Shown: piece after piece, positions 1 through 10,198 of the stretch
Layout: each line of letters begins with the position of its first letter
Position numbering within the stretch: position 1 is the first letter of the stretch
NCBI GenBank assembly: GCA_037447655.1
Contig: JBBHKE010001378.1
Coordinates: 772,170 to 834,169 of the forward strand
Direction of reading: 5' to 3'
Length of the DNA stretch: 62,000 nucleotides
Origin: Zygnema cylindricum
Lineage: Eukaryota; Streptophyta; Zygnematophyceae; Zygnematales; Zygnemataceae
The notes under the pieces: model-generated
Told to the model about the DNA's origin: nothing
Databases searched by the model: none
What the model saw: the letters and a program-made list of their open reading frames with translations, nothing else
Made by a program: the position numbers and the translations under genes

Positions 1-407
1 TAATACTCCTGAATACCTCCAGGGTCTCAACGTGTGTCTAATTTGTTTTGGATAAAACTATGGTGTTTTATTTTAAAACATTGCAAAAGATAAACATATT
101 ATTTAGGGTGGTGACCCTTTTGCTCATAATTTTGTCAGGTGCCACCCACCAAACAATGTTTTCCTTACAATAAGCTTAATATCGACAGAAAAAAGTTCGT
201 CAATCTTTGATAAAGGTATGTGGAATACCAATTGTGTGCATCACATTCTTGAAAACTAATCTTTTGGCTCTTTCATTCCACGCGAAAGGTTTAGAACATA
301 ATAAGTTTATCGTTTCTCGTATGGGCGTAGTACGAGCAAGATGCGTAAAACATTCATTTGGTGACAATCATGGAATGGCACTCACAGTTTCATAGGTTTT
401 GTTTAAT
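1..407. other. Unassigned flank left of the solo LTR
   Basis: I see no supported gene, RNA or repeat here. The short open frames are unremarkable and carry no recognisable motif. The segment ends at the 5-bp target duplication of the solo LTR. Confidence 0.5.
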
Positions 408-412
408 CTGTG

Positions 413-1480
413 TGCAACTCTGGGACCTCCATAAGTCCTCATAATGGGCAACTTGCAAGAAGCCTCTAGGATAACCCTGGCCCCTTTGTGTTTTAGCAAG
501 AATAACTGCCACCCAGGCAAACAAAAAACTTTTACCACCTTCACCTCTGTGAAGGCAAGACTCACCTTAGTCGATAGCAAACAGAATCTCTAAATTTGCT
601 CCCCTGAGCAGTAAGTTATGGAGGGTCAAAGTTGACCCTTTGTACAGAAGCTCTCTGAAGAGAGGGTCCTATCTACCAAAATTTTCTAAGTCCTATCTCT
701 CTCTAAAACTCTATCTATTGACGTACGGCACCAATCATATTGATGTGACGAATAGAAAACTACAGCTGCCGGTGTACTTTCTGTACGGATATTGTACGAC
801 ACGGCCAAAAAGTCGACACATGTCATATCCAGATTCGTTTCGTTAATCCTTTGAGATGTCGCGATCCAATGTCATGGTGCCACGTGTCATCCGATGTGGC
901 AATGACCACAAACCGCCGAAATCCTCTTCCGCGATCTCGGCATCGTTTATGGCCGTCCAATTGAATGCATATTTCAATCGTAGCCGTCATAAATACTTAC
1001 GCGGTATTCGTTTCGCTATCGAAACAAATGCGCGGTGCTTGTTTCTTCTCCGAACATTAATCCATACTTTACATAACCGAATCTATATATCCCGTAAATA
1101 GTTATTGATAAATGAATTAGTCTACGTGAATTCATTCATATAATTATCAAACCCTATATGTCTTAACTCCAGCTCTAGACTATATGGAAAAAGCTACCGG
1201 CTACAAGCAACTCTGACTGACAGTAGTTACGAGGATCAAATCTTGGGTCCGTCAATTTCTTTTTAGTAAATCAAATAGTCCACTACCCGTAAATCAACTA
1301 ATCTATTGCTCATCTTTGTCGGATAGTATAGGCAGCCATGGCTCTAACTTCCTCTCCAACTTTCAGTGACTGTGACAAGTGTGGGAGTTAAAGAGAGAAG
1401 TTAGAGGCAGACTTCCTCGGCTTGTTTTTTGCATGTCATTTTAGACCTAGAAAATACTAAAAGAGCCATCAATTTCTACA
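413..1480 (-). repeat. Solo LTR, Ty1/Copia, same family as the 7239-18196 element
   Basis: The 1068-bp segment starts TG and ends CA. It is similar along its whole length to the LTRs at 7239-8286 and 17150-18196. It is flanked by a perfect 5-bp duplication CTGTG (408-412 and 1481-1485), so both ends are exact. No internal element sequence follows, so this is a solo LTR, the usual product of LTR-LTR recombination (established for LTR elements). By similarity to the full element it reads on the minus strand. It carries the conserved hairpin at about 1340-1407 and the B-box-like motif GATCAAATC at 1234-1242. Confidence 0.93.
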
Positions 1481-2458
1481 CTGTGTTTTTCCTTTACGCA
1501 AGATGGTGAGCATCGACCATTTCATCCGCCTATCACTTGATGGTGTTTAAGTTATGAAATCTCTATGGACAACTACAAACCCCCTATTCGTCTTCCAGTA
1601 TTAATGCTTGTACAATGCGGAAACGTGACGCCTCATAGACCAAAGAGAGGTCCAACAATCGGACCAATTTTTAAGAGGGTTTTAAATAAGATATTCCTTT
1701 GTTCCTTACTAACATTGTATGACCAATAGCACAACTCTTTAAATGGTTAAAGGAGAATGACGGACGATCGTTGGTATAATTTGTCCACAATTGGAGTACA
1801 ATACATGTCATCAATGAATTCATGCGGGCGCGAATGTTTTGAGGGGGAGAATGGGAGGTATGTAGTAGGAATGTGTGTGCAATTTCTGACGGTTGAAGAT
1901 GACCACAAAACTAGTGGAAATTTACAAAGCTTACAAAATCACGATGGGTGTAGGCGTATAGTTTATTATGGCATTGTATATGGCCAAGAATTGTGACATT
2001 TTGAAGTCATGCTCATTTGTGATAAGATTGACGTCACTAATTCCAAAATGTTACGCCATGGTTTCCCGATTTTGATTTTTGGTCTTTTGCAATCTACTTG
2101 CCGTTAGAATATGCCCAAAAACTGTAAAAAGTAATATTTTATAAAGATATTTCATTAGATACCATTATTGTCGTGTTCCATTCCAAAAGTTATGAGATAG
2201 ACGTGGTAGTGGGAGAAGGATAGAGAGTGAGGCGCTTTCACAGACTTTGCTTTCATAAAATGGCATCCGTTGTACGAGATCCTTCCATGACCCCTACACG
2301 AAAAAAAGTTTGTTCAAGCTGGAAAAAAGTGTGTTCAAGCTGGAAATGGACAGTGGTTTTTTTTTTGGTACTCCGTGTACTGCAAAAAATAGTTTAAAAA
2401 GACGTGCGGCGCTTGCCATAACGTCATCCTATTCGCCCATAACTTGTTTCGATAACTA

Positions 2459-2480
2459 AAATCACCTCGCGAGGTGATTT
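2459..2480. repeat. Perfect 22-bp palindrome
   Basis: The two 11-bp halves are exact reverse complements with no spacer, centred on CGCG. The core CACCTCGCGAGGTG resembles the hairpin at 3479-3497, which has CACCTC-CGC-GAGGTG. Confidence 0.8.
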
Positions 2481-3478
2481 CAGTAAAAAATTTAAGATGG
2501 GCCGGAGTGACGCAAAAGTGGTCGAAATGTGTAAGACGACAAAATATTGTATAATTAAAGTTGAAACATGACGCAAATTGTACTTTGGAGATTTTCTTGT
2601 TGCGAGCTAAGTTGAAGAGGAAAACGACAGAAAAAGCTCTTTTTTTATCACATGGGAACACGCCCTAAGCCCTATTAGGGTATCGTGCCCGTACTTCTCG
2701 TTTACCGTACAAGGTACGCTTTTTAGAATTGCATGTTGATACGTACAATATGGATAGTATGCGCACAAGGTATCTATATTAAATATTCCTTAGTATGTGT
2801 ACGAAGCATAGTTGTCCCGTTCGCATAATACACACGAAATGAACGCGCGAATACTACGCACGATAGGCATTTAAAATGAAAAAAATGTTATAGTATGCGT
2901 ACCTGACTATATCCCAGTACATTTTCGTATATTTATGAACTGTCTTCGTACATTTCAGTACTTTTAGGGGTATTAAAGGGGATTTGAGGCATTTTAGGGT
3001 TCATTCTCGTGCATTCTCATTTATTTATGTTAAACAACCAATTTTTAGGGTATGGTTACAACAGGAGGTCTTTGTAATAGTACGGACAACAAAATTTATG
3101 TATTACACAGGCCTCGATTACATCGCCTATTCCCTAAAAATAAATTTTTACATACGCGTTCGAATTTGAGTGGTTCCACGTAAGATGACGATCAAATCTC
3201 TAAAATCGTTCAAGATTTGGAAACCGACCATTTTCGTATGGAAATTTGTACTGCGTATTACGTATGTGTACTTCCCAAGTGTACCGTGTCAATGTACCTC
3301 AAAGATCTCCTTCACTATTGATTTAAAAAAAAAAAAACGTATTTCTTTTCGGCAAAGAATTTACGGTCACCTTGTCCGAAGGCACGTGATTTTGGGGACG
3401 TGTGAAAATTTTCATTTTTCATCGACGCACGTGTCCATCGTCCAGGTGTGGTGAATGGACCAGTTTTGTATTGGTGAA

Positions 3479-3497
3479 CCCACCTCCGCGAGGTGGG
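3479..3497. repeat. Perfect hairpin, 8-bp stem and 3-nt loop
   Basis: CCCACCTC pairs exactly with GAGGTGGG across a CGC loop. It shares its core with the palindrome at 2459-2480. Confidence 0.75.
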
Positions 3498-4462
3498 CTT
3501 ATCAATATAGAGGCGGATGGAGCGATTGCTGCGCAGATGAAGACCAAAATGTAATCGGAAGGTCGATGTATTCTCCCGTATACTTGGAGAATCGTAATCT
3601 TATTTTCTGTAATGTTGTTTTGAAGAAACTCACGAAGATATAGTATGGCATGGTACGGGCAAGTACAAAATTATGTATTAAACCCAACTTTTCGTCTGAT
3701 GTAACCATACCCTTATGCGTACATTTACGTATTGTGTCCGTATTTTTTTGTACTTTTGACAGTTATTATTTTGAGATTTGTAGGGTACATTTTCGTACTT
3801 TTCCGTATATTTCAGCTATACGGACTTACATCCTTCGTACACTTATGTATGGCGTCCGTATATTTTGGTACTTTTAGGGTTATTCAATGGGGGATTTTAG
3901 GGTGTTTAGGGTACTTCCCGTGCATTTCGTACATTCCGGTAAATTACAGTACAACTTCCTTATTTATCCGTTCTCATAAGTTTTTTAGGGTGCACCTTTC
4001 GTAAAGTGCCGTACATTTCCGTATGTTTTTCGTACGTTCTAGGATTTTTTATGGTTTTTTTAGGGTTAAGAGGACGGTTACCGTACGTTTTTGTACATCG
4101 TACAGCGAAAACTAGCGAACGGTATGAAAGTAACGAATACTACGTAGTTTTCGGAATAAGACAACTAGGGTACGAAGTGTGCGCACACATAGGCATTCGT
4201 TCCTTACGCACGCAAGCTATACGACAATGGTCGCCGCCTTATGTACGGGCTACTCAATGACGTGGCGGGGTGCTGTTTTCCCGCAACGCGAGGAGGATAT
4301 TGGTCCAATGTATGAATTTATACCGCTTGTCGCGACTGGGCATGCGACAAGATATATACTTCACGTAAGCCGATTCATGTTGGTTAAAAAACGAATCTCA
4401 GGGCGATCCTTTTGGAGGTATCTCTTGTACGGTTCATGCACCATCCGTACCCAAGAGCGTCG

Positions 4463-4501
4463 TTGATGGGCAACTGGGCCATGGCCCATTTCGCCCATCA
4501 A
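4463..4501. repeat. Nested hairpin around an NcoI-like palindrome
   Basis: The outer arms TTGATGGGC and GCCCATCAA are perfect reverse complements. Between them lies the perfect 14-bp palindrome TGGGCCATGGCCCA. The right outer arm overlaps a further short inverted repeat (ATCAAGG with CCTTGAT) ending near 4519. Confidence 0.75.
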
Positions 4502-4552
4502 GGCACGTGATCCCTTGATTTATATCGAGTATCTGTGAACGTTAAAGTACAC

Positions 4553-4743
4553 CGCCAATCGCTATTAGAGTCAAGGATTAAATAGCGTAAAAAAAAAATA
4601 GTGTTACTGATTATAATTTAGTGCCTGAGACGTGGCAGATTATGGTCCACGTACTTACATAGCGTTATTAATTATATTTCAGGTTTTGGGGTCAAAATTT
4701 AGGGGCACCGAATTAGCGTTATATACTCTAATAGCGATTGGCG
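4553..4743. mobile_element. 191-bp MITE-like element with perfect 19-bp terminal inverted repeats
   Basis: The ends CGCCAATCGCTATTAGAGT and ACTCTAATAGCGATTGGCG are exact reverse complements. The interior is AT-rich and non-coding. No target duplication is obvious. The right end resembles the right ends of short repeats in an EXOSC7 intron near 32627 and 33448 (CTCTAATRGCGATGGG), so these may be one loose family. Size, perfect inverted ends and lack of coding fit a non-autonomous DNA transposon (inference). Confidence 0.75.
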
Positions 4744-5356
4744 TTGTCGAAGACAAAATTTACCGTTTATAATGAGACATGAGTGCTTGGATGTACAGCT
4801 GCCTGCCTTAAAACAACAAACCTTAGCGACACTTAACCGTGTACAGCCTGTACGTGTTGTCTTGTCGCTTCGAATTAGACATTATGGTCGTCCAATGAGA
4901 GGCGACCACGCAAATGGAGCCGTCCACATATTGCACATCATTGTCGTACAGTACGCCACGTAGCCTACATTCGTAGGACGTCTCCTCCTGTACTGTCCAT
5001 TGAGCAATGGTACAGCTCGACATTAACGCCATTCATGTCCTAAGCCGTCGATCCTGCCTCACATACGAAGTACGGAAAGAACATAGTACGGTATGACATG
5101 GTACGGTACGGTAAGCCACCTCAAATACGAGTCCTCTTTAACTCTCTCATTATATAGTATGGACGTCAAGGTGTACAAGTACGAACTTCCGTTACGTTCA
5201 TCACGCAGTCAATGTATATAATATTATATTGACATGCAAAATAAATAAATTATCCTACGGCGTAATGTTCCCCAATCGGTTGTGCATAATGTGTCGAATC
5301 GGTTACAATGAACCAGTTTTACGCGTGTACGCAATATTTGAAGGTCATCCACATAA
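4744..5356. other. No gene seen
   Basis: Only short open frames with no recognisable motif. The segment ends at the inverted-repeat terminus that starts at 5357. Confidence 0.5.
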
Positions 5357-6310
5357 CAGAGGTCGCAAACGGTCAACCGAAACCGTGACCGACCGTTAAC
5401 CGACCGCCCGCGCCGGATCCGGAACGGATTCGGTTGCCAAATTTTGAGGGTCAGGCGGTTACGGTCGGTTGACTCACCAAGAAAAAAAAACGGTCAGTTA
5501 CGGTCGGTCAAACAAAAAACCAAAAAAAAAGAAAAATTTGTACTTTTTTTTTTCCAACATTTTTGTTCTTTGTACTTTTGGTATCGTGGAAGTACGTGGC
5601 ATCATGATTAGCGTCGCAAATCTGACACGGTACTAACACTATTCATTTCGCGAATCTTACAAAAAGATAATCCAACATTCATGTACTTTGTACTCTTTGG
5701 CATCGTGGCGCTTTTATGGCAAGCCTTTGGTAGGCGCACAAAGCTTGGCACAAAACTCGCGCAACGTAGGCATACTGTATGTGTGTGTGTTGTGAACACC
5801 CCTGTACGAGCGTATGAATCTGACGTATGCTCATAGTACAGCGCACGCCGCCGAACGAAATTTTTTAGCGAACTCACACGGCGTAGGATGACATTGCACG
5901 GGAAAAAAAACCGGGAAAAAAAAAACCCGCGGACGAATCTGACGATAGTCCTATCGTAAGCTGTGTTATGGGCTTTTCATGTGATCTTTCTTAGATCGCT
6001 ACTTTCATCAACGACCGTCAGATCGTCCAAATCTAACGGTTTAAATAAAAAGTCGCTCAAAACTCACAGAAAAAGATTGTTTTGTCCGTTTTTTTTTCAA
6101 ATATAGAAATGACGTTTAATTCTCTATCGAACCATGTGCAACTCAACCCCGTTACTATTTTATTTCATTTTGCGGCCAATACAATATGGGTCTTAAGGTA
6201 GTATTGTAAAATTTACGTACAATAGGCATATTGTATGGGTGTACTGTCACCAACTTTTGAACTATGCTTTGTACTCTTTGGCATCGTGGAAGTACGTGAC
6301 ATCATGATTA

Positions 6311-6560
6311 GCGTCGCAAATCTGACACGGTATTGTAGTAAGCTATTTATTTCGCAAATCAAAGGGAACGCGACAAAGCGTCGCAAATTTGACACGGTAG
6401 TATACTATTCATTTCGCAAATCAAAGGGAACGCGACAAAGCGTCGCAAATCTAACACAGTAGTACACTATTCATTTCGCAAATCTTAGGCAACGCGACAA
6501 AGCGTCGCAAATCTAACACAGTAGTACACTTTTCATTTCGCAAATCTTAGGGAACGCGAC
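6311..6560. repeat. 62-bp tandem repeat, about 4 units
   Basis: The word GCGTCGCAAAT recurs at 6311, 6378, 6440 and 6502, spacings 67, 62 and 62. Each unit contains CATTTCGCAAATC and AACGCGACAAA. A single related unit lies near 5585-5650, where about 55 bp match the 6280-6334 flank almost exactly, so the array expanded from a dispersed module. Confidence 0.85.
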
Positions 6561-6613
6561 AAATTGTAATTATTGGCTTATTCCGTCGTACATTGATTAA
6601 TTTTGTACTTTTT

Positions 6614-7200
6614 CGGTTACAGGCGGGTACGGTTAGTCGCAAAAAATCAAGATTCGGTTTTTTTTTTTTTTTCATAAACGACGGTCGGTTAACGGTTAAC
6701 AATTTTGGAGCGTGACAAAACTCGATCGAGCGTTGGTTACTCAGATTTTGAAAAAAAAAAACGGTCGGTTTCGGGTATGAAAATTTTTGACTTTTGCGAC
6801 CTCTGCCACATAAACATTGGCTGGCAAAGCGTATCGCCAGGCCAAACATGTCCGATGTGTTGTATTCTATACAAGATTACAAGTATAAAACCCTAACGAC
6901 AAATTTCGCGCGCATACGACATGTTCAAGGATACTCAAAATTTGTTTTTACCAATCAACAAAAAAAAAAACGAATACAACGAGTCAGCGACATATGACTG
7001 CGAGGTAGAGGTCGCAAAAGTCAAAATGTTAGATAAATCGAAACCGACCGTTTTTTTTTTTTAAATCTGAGTACCCGACGCCCGACCGGGTTATGTCACG
7101 CTCCTAAATTATTAACTGTTAACCGAAACGCGTTTACGAAGATAAAAGTTAACCGAAACTCGATTTCTCGCGACTACTCGTACCCGCCTGTACTCGAATA
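6614..7200. repeat. Long imperfect inverted repeat (arms about 6614-6812 and 7003-7200)
   Basis: The left arm runs from GCGGGTACGG through an AACGGTCGGTTTCG block to TTTTGCGACCTCTGCC. The right arm is its diverged reverse complement, running from GGTAGAGGTCGCAAAAGTC to GTACCCGCCTGTA. Both arms have a poly-A/T tract in the same place. The loop is about 190 bp. The word GAGGTCGCAAAAGTCAAA recurs near 18818. This is fold-back transposon architecture within the 5357-7238 block. Confidence 0.7.
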
Positions 7201-7238
7201 AGTAAAACATTTATGGTGTATCTCCCTTATACCTTCCA

Positions 7239-8286
7239 TGAAACTCTGAGACCTCCATAAGTCCTCAGAGTAGACAGCTTCCAAGAAGCCTCTAGGATAA
7301 TCCTGACCCCTTTGTGTTCCAGCAAAAATAACTGCCACCCTGGCAGGCAAAAACCCTGACCACCTCCACCCCTGTAAAGACAAGACTCCCCTGAGTCGGT
7401 AGCAAAAAGAATCTCTGAATTTGCTCCCCTGAGCAGTAAGTTATGGAGGGTCAAAGTTGACCTTTTGTACAGAAGCTCTCTGGGAGAGGGGGTCCTATCT
7501 TCTAATTTTTCTAAGTCCTATCTCTCTCACAGACTCTATCTACTGATGTACAGAACCAATCAGAATTGAGTTCCGTACGCAAAAGTACAGCTGCCGGTGT
7601 ACTTTATGTACGGACATTGTACGACATGGCCAAAATGTCGACACATGTCAATTCCAGACTCAGTGCCATAATCTCCGGAGATTCCACAATCCAACAGAAT
7701 TTCGCCACGCGTCATCCGATGTGGCGATGGCCACAAACCGCCGAAATCTTCCTCCGCGATCTCGGCGCTAATCCCGGCCGTCCGATTAATGTCGGCTTTA
7801 ATCGAAGCCGTAATAAATACATGCGCGGTATTTGTTTCATTTACGAAACAAATGCGCGGTACTGATTTGTGTCCGTACCGTAAGTCGTACATTACATATT
7901 ACTGGATCTATGTATCCCGTAATTCATTTCAGTTAAATGGTTTATTGCACGTATACATATTTAAATTAATATCAAACTATATAGTACGTAACACTACCGT
8001 TAGACTTAACGGCTAAGGCTACCGGCTATTTCCTGTCTGCCGGCCGTTAGGTACAGGGATCAAATCCTGCCGCCGGTATATACCTTTTAATAAAATAAAT
8101 AAACCCTAATATAAAATTCCCGTAAACCTCAGGATAGCCAAGGTAGCCATGGCTCTAGCTTCCTCTCCAATTTCTCAGTGACTGCGACAAGTTTGAGAGT
8201 TGGAGAGAGAAGTTAGAGATAGACTGCCTCGACTTCTATATTTTTTTTCAGACCTAGAAAATACTAATAAACCATTAGTTTCTACA
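7239..8286 (-). repeat. 3' LTR of the outer Copia element
   Basis: 1048 bp, TG...CA. On the coding (minus) strand it directly follows the polypurine tract at 8287-8305. A conserved hairpin lies near 8152-8218 and the B-box-like GATCAAATC at 8058-8066. Confidence 0.95.
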
Positions 8287-8305
8287 CTCCCCTTATTTTC
8301 TAGTC
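8287..8305 (-). other. Polypurine tract of the outer Copia element
   Basis: On the coding strand the sequence is GACTAGAAAATAAGGGGAG, directly against the LTR start TGTAGA. The same 19 bases precede the 3' LTR of the inner element (12938-12956). Position and composition fit the plus-strand primer site. Confidence 0.88.
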
Positions 8306-10198
8306 AATCTTTAATTTCAGACCACACTTCTCCCTGCAAAAAATTAGCTTAGGGGAAGGCACAGGTTTGGTCATCATATCTGCTACCATCTCACTATCTG
8401 GTCTGTACTCTAAACTGATTATTTTGTTTTCTACTTTCTCTCTAACAAAGCTGAGTCTGATGTCCATGTGTTTGGCTTTAAAATGGTGTTTAGGATTGGC
8501 AGAAATAGCGATTGCTGCCTGATTATCACAAAATATTTTCTGCACACCACTCTTAAGGTGACCAAGCTCACCAAGCAAAGACTTGACCCACATCAATTCT
8601 TTTACAGCAGAGCAAGAGGCCATATACTCAGCCTCCATGGTGGACTGAGCAATAACCTTTTGCTGTTTGCTACTCCAACAGCAAGCCCCATCACCCACAT
8701 ATAATACATATCCAGAAGTACATCTCCTCATCGGAGCATCACCATAACTGGCATCACTCCAAGTAGTGATGTCAGTATTCTCCCCACCCAAATGCAACCA
8801 TAGATCTCTAGTTCCTACCAAGTATCTAAGGACTCTCTTAGCTGCCTCCCAATCCTTCTTCGTGGGAGCATTTAGACTTCTACTCAGCACTCCTACAACT
8901 GCAGCTAAATCCGGCCGCGTACAATTCATAAAATAGATTAGACTTCCCACTACTTGTCTGTAAGGAATAGTCTGCATGAACTTCTGTTCATCAGGAGATA
9001 ATTCCTCATCTAAGACTATGACTCCTTCTTCCTCACTCCCCTCACTTCCCTTCTTCAACTCCATTGGAGTTGTACAACTATTAGCTTTATCCATTTGAAA
9101 TTTTTCAAGCATGTTCCCTATTGCTTCCTTTTGAGTCAATCTTATAATTTTCCTTTTTCGGTCTCTCTCTACTTGAATTCCCAAAATATATTTTGCTTCC
9201 CCCATATCCTTCATTTCAAATCTCCCCTTAAGATCGGTTTTCAGTTTATTAATTTTTTTCATTGATTTACTTAAAACAAGCAAATCATCAACATAAATTG
9301 CAATAAATATAAAACCTTCCTCATCTTCGAAAACATAGATTGAGTGATCTGAGCTGATCCGAATATATCCTAGACCGGTAAGAAACTAATCAAGCTTCTT
9401 ATTCCACTGTCGAGGCGCCTGTTTCAAACCATAAAGAGATTTAATCAGCCGACATACCTTACTCTCCTCTCCTTCTTCCACAAACCCTTCGGGTTGTCGC
9501 ATGAAGATCTCCTCTTCCAATTCTCCATGCAAAAAGGCTATTTTGATGTCCATCTGGTGCACTTCCATGTCTTCCGCCGCTCCTTAACTGAGAAGTATGC
9601 GGACGGAGGGAAATCTGACCACCGGGGCAAAGGTTTCCTCGTAGTCAATTCCTTTCTTTTGTGTAAATCCCTTTGCCACTAATCTGGCCTTGTAGCGCTC
9701 GATTGTGTTATCTGGGTTCAGTTTTAGTTTAAAAACCCACTTACAACCGATTGGTTTTCGGTTAGGTGGACAGTCCACCAGCTCCCAAGTATCGGCTGCC
9801 ATGATTGAAGCCATCTCCTCATTGATGGCTGTCTTCCACCGGTTTCTTTCTGGACAAGTCATCGCTTCTCCATAAGTTTGAGGTTCATCTTGATGAGATA
9901 GTTTAGTTACCTTGTTATTAACCTGTTTTTCTTGCAGTCTTTTGCTACTTCTCCTCCCCCCCTCAAAATCTGAGGCCGGAATAGATGGTTCTCGTGGATT
10001 CTTTCGAACAAACTCGGCTTCTCCCCTATCCTTTGATTCCGAATCAATTTCCACCACGTCTTCCGCTTCAAGTAGAGTTGTCACTGGAGTTTCCACAGCC
10101 GAGTCCTTTTTCAGTCTGATTTGTCCCTGCAATAATGTCATCTTCTCTAAAACCTGGATAGTTAGGAAGCTCAAAGTCATCTGAATTTTCTGACTCAA
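8300..10198 (-). pseudogene. Copia pol, reverse transcriptase and RNase H part (broken)
   Basis: Three open segments continue one another. 9584-10198 has the RT N-terminal block ([30 protein letters not shown]). 9386-9568 continues with MDIKIAFLHGELEEEI and YGLKQAPRQW. 8300-9283 and the sequence just upstream hold the catalytic YVDDLL, the conserved MGEAKYILGIQVERD, and the RNase H blocks (WSDASYGDA, STMEAEYMA, CDNQAAIAIS). A TAA near 9581 and a TAG near 9383 interrupt otherwise good RT sequence, and a frameshift at about 10080-10140 separates it from the integrase part. The catalytic residues are still present, so decay is recent. Confidence 0.93.

Larger units (their letters stand above)
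1486..4552. other. Gene-free region with palindromes and TTTAGGG-type motifs
   Basis: No coding exon is supported. What can be seen: part of a dispersed repeat near 1993-2075 with a diverged inverted copy near 24785-24870; a perfect 22-bp palindrome at 2459-2480; a perfect 8-bp hairpin at 3479-3497; scattered TTTAGGG motifs between 2960 and 4070 in sequence rich in CGTAC/GTACG words; and a nested hairpin at 4463-4501. The pattern suggests degraded transposon DNA (inference). Confidence 0.5.
5357..7238. mobile_element. Left part of a DNA-transposon-like element split by a Copia insertion
   Basis: The segment begins CAGAGGTCG followed by CGGTCAACCG and ACCGACCGTTAACC motifs. The reverse complement of this roughly 50-bp terminus lies at about 18381-18430. 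Removing the Copia element (7239-18196) and one TSD leaves an element of about 2.1 kb with inverted ends. No transposase frame is visible and no clear target duplication flanks the ends, so the class is uncertain. A CAGAGGT-type end would suit hAT, but that is inference. Confidence 0.45.
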
